64,000 nucleotides of DNA from Geoalkalibacter halelectricus (GTDB lineage: Bacteria; Desulfobacterota; Desulfuromonadia; Desulfuromonadales; Geoalkalibacteraceae), in contig NZ_CP092109.1 of NCBI RefSeq assembly GCF_025263685.1, forward strand, positions 558,001 to 622,000. Reading direction: 5' to 3'. The notes under the pieces are model-generated. The model did no database searches, was not told the DNA's origin, and saw only the letters and a program-made list of their open reading frames with translations. Below, one piece after another: positions 62,560 through 64,000 of the stretch. Position numbers and translations under genes: made by a program. Numbering within the stretch: position 1 is the first letter of the stretch; each line of letters opens with the position of its first letter.

Positions 62560-64000
62560 TTAGAGCGCCTTCACCCGGATGATCTCATTGCCCTTGGCGT
62601 CGAGCACGTGAACCGCGCAGGCCAGGCAGGGGTCGAAGGAGTGGATGGTACGCAGAATCTCCAGGGGCTGCTTTTCATCGGCGACGGGCGTGCCGATCAG
62701 CGCCTCCTCGTAGGGCCCGCGATGGTTGTTGGCGCACCGCGGTCCGGCGTTCCAGGTCGAGGGAACCACCGCCTGGAAATTGGCGATGGCGCCGCGTTCG
62801 ATGCGAATCCAGTGCCCCAGCGCCCCGCGCGGCGCCTCGTGATAGCCAAAGCCCTGCGCCTCGCGCGGCCAACTGGCCGGATCCCACTTCTCGCCGTTGT
62901 GCACCTCGTAGATGCCGCGCCCCATGTTGTCCGTCAGCTGATCGAGCCAGGTTTCGGCCTTCTGCGCCAGCAGCAGGGTCTCGAGGCCGCGCGCCGCGGT
63001 GCGCCCCAGGGTCGAGAACAGCACCTCGGGGCCGACCCCGAGCTTGTTCAGCGCGAAATGCGCCACCGCCTGCACTTCCTGGTGGCCCGAAGCGTAGGCC
63101 ACCAGAATGCGCGCCAGGGGGCCCACCTCCATGGGCTGATCCTCATAGCGCGGCGCCTTGACCCAGGAATACTTGGCGTCGGTGTCGAGCCACTCGTAGG
63201 GCGGCTTGGGCCCGGTGTAGCGGTGGCTGGTCTCGCCCTGCCAGGGGTGCAGGCCGCGCGCGTCGCCGCCGGCGTAGGTGTACCAGGAGCGGCTCACGTA
63301 TTCGGTGATCTTCTGCTGATCCACGGGCAGCACCCGGCTCAGGTCACGGCCCAGGATGATGCCCTGCGGGAAGTAGTAGCTCTCCTTGCCGCCGCCCTCG
63401 TAGAGGGGAAAATCACCGAAGCACAGGTAGTTGCCCACCCCGGCGCCGATGCCCGCCCAATCGGTGTAGAAAGAGGCCACCGCCAGCAGATCGGGGATGT
63501 AGACCTGCTCGGTGAAGGTGCGCGCCAGGCGGAACAGGCGGCGCAACTGCGCGATGCGGTCGGCGTTGATGGCGTTCTGGCTGTCGGGATCGACGGGGAT
63601 CGCCATGCCGCCCACCAGAAAGGTCTGGGGATGGGGATTCTTCGAGCCGAGAATGGCGTGGATCTTGATGATCTCGCGCTGGATGTCGAGGGCCTCCAGG
63701 TAATGGGCCACCGCCATGAGGTTGGCCTCGGGCGGCAGCTTGTAGGCGCTGTGCCCCCAGTAGGCGTTCTGAAATGGCCCCAGGCGCCCGGTGCCGGCAA
63801 ACGCCTTGACCCGCTCCTGAATGCCGCGGAAGTAGTCGGTGCTCGACTTTGGATAGTCGGAGATGGACTGGGCGAGCTTGCTGGTCGCCGCCGGGTCGGC
63901 CTCCAGGGCACTGACGATGTCCACCCAATCCAGAGCGTGCAGATGATAGAAATGGATGATGTGATCCTGCACGTTCTGCGCGGCCATGATCAGGTTGCGG
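62560..64000 (-). CDS. hyaB: [NiFe]-hydrogenase large subunit, 5' end beyond right edge
   Basis: At least 479 residues of the catalytic subunit are visible; the frame runs off the right edge with RNLIMAAQN upstream of the apparent ATG at 63987, so that ATG is internal. The C-terminal nickel motif DPCLACAVH is present (medial parts such as FHLHALDW also fit). After the His comes a 15-residue extension (VLDAKGNEIIRVKAL) for HyaD cleavage. The N-terminal CxxC motif is outside the window. It belongs to a group 1 uptake hydrogenase with hyaC, hyaD. Confidence 0.94.
   Translation of the reverse strand, partial: RNLIMAAQNVQDHIIHFYHLHALDWVDIVSALEADPAATSKLAQSISDYPKSSTDYFRGIQERVKAFAGTGRLGPFQNAYWGHSAYKLPPEANLMAVAHYLEALDIQREIIKIHAILGSKNPHPQTFLVGGMAIPVDPDSQNAINADRIAQLRRLFRLARTFTEQVYIPDLLAVASFYTDWAGIGAGVGNYLCFGDFPLYEGGGKESYYFPQGIILGRDLSRVLPVDQQKITEYVSRSWYTYAGGDARGLHPWQGETSHRYTGPKPPYEWLDTDAKYSWVKAPRYEDQPMEVGPLARILVAYASGHQEVQAVAHFALNKLGVGPEVLFSTLGRTAARGLETLLLAQKAETWLDQLTDNMGRGIYEVHNGEKWDPASWPREAQGFGYHEAPRGALGHWIRIERGAIANFQAVVPSTWNAGPRCANNHRGPYEEALIGTPVADEKQPLEILRTIHSFDPCLACAVHVLDAKGNEIIRVKAL

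Overview
The window looks like chromosomal DNA of a GC-rich, Gram-negative anaerobe, most likely a member of the Desulfuromonadales (Geobacter, Desulfuromonas or Geoalkalibacter relatives). This is inferred from gene content: a Tad/Flp pilus locus under sigma-54 type control, an uptake [NiFe]-hydrogenase with a b-type cytochrome, a c-type cytochrome lipoprotein, TRAP transporters, many outer-membrane lipoproteins, a CheC/CheD chemotaxis operon and abundant intergenic repeats. No rRNA, tRNA, CRISPR array or transposase gene was seen.

Layout. 1-11.3 kb (minus strand): a complete Tad/Flp pilus operon (flp, prepilin peptidase, cpaB, secretin, small lipoprotein, tadE, tadG, tadZ, tadA, tadB, tadC, tadD), ending in an SH3-domain protein cut by the left edge. 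11.36-13.4 kb: a degenerate GGDEF-like protein, a good sigma-54 promoter with palindromic upstream sites, a terminator, and a PilZ-AAA+-Fis activator; together they suggest c-di-GMP-linked control of the pilus. 14.0-19.0 kb: a TRAP transporter operon with two tandem DctP paralogues, DctQ, DctM and a universal stress protein. It ends in a tiny membrane protein gene that is probably a selenoprotein, because an in-frame TGA is followed by a hairpin and a continued reading frame. 19-34 kb: mostly housekeeping and stress genes (chemoreceptor, tatD, tcdA, dodecin, ferritin-like, radC, a toxin-antitoxin pair, a DsbC-like protein, a U32 peptidase family protein, DUF445, GNAT, an M20 peptidase, a sugar-phosphate nucleotidyltransferase and Hsp33). 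34.4-43.2 kb (minus): lolA, yajQ, rimO, apbE, a NusG-II protein, a Gx membrane protein, two ABC exporter half-transporters and an OmpA-like lipoprotein. 43.3-49.5 kb (minus): chemotaxis operon cheR-mcp-cheW-cheY-cheA-cheC-cheD. 49.7-56.8 kb: thiL, lon, an NRDE protein, a methyltransferase, an NlpC/P60 lipoprotein and a HigBA-type toxin-antitoxin pair. 56.9-60.8 kb: divergent ATP-dependent and GTP-dependent PEP carboxykinases. 60.8-64 kb (minus): cytochrome c lipoprotein, hydrogenase protease, cytochrome b and the hydrogenase large subunit, which runs off the right edge.

Non-coding structure is rich. One family of about 48-bp double hairpins starts GTAGGGGC and ends GCCCCTAC, with co-varying stems. 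Several copies supply the TAG stop codon of the neighbouring gene. A second, about 100-nt, branched inverted-repeat element occurs twice (9.4 and 33.3 kb). Heptanucleotide tandem repeats fill two intergenic gaps (22.0 and 49.5-49.7 kb).

The best candidate for something undescribed is the small membrane selenoprotein at 14.06-14.21 kb. Next are the stop-codon-supplying palindromes and the c-di-GMP/sigma-54 control region of the Tad locus.
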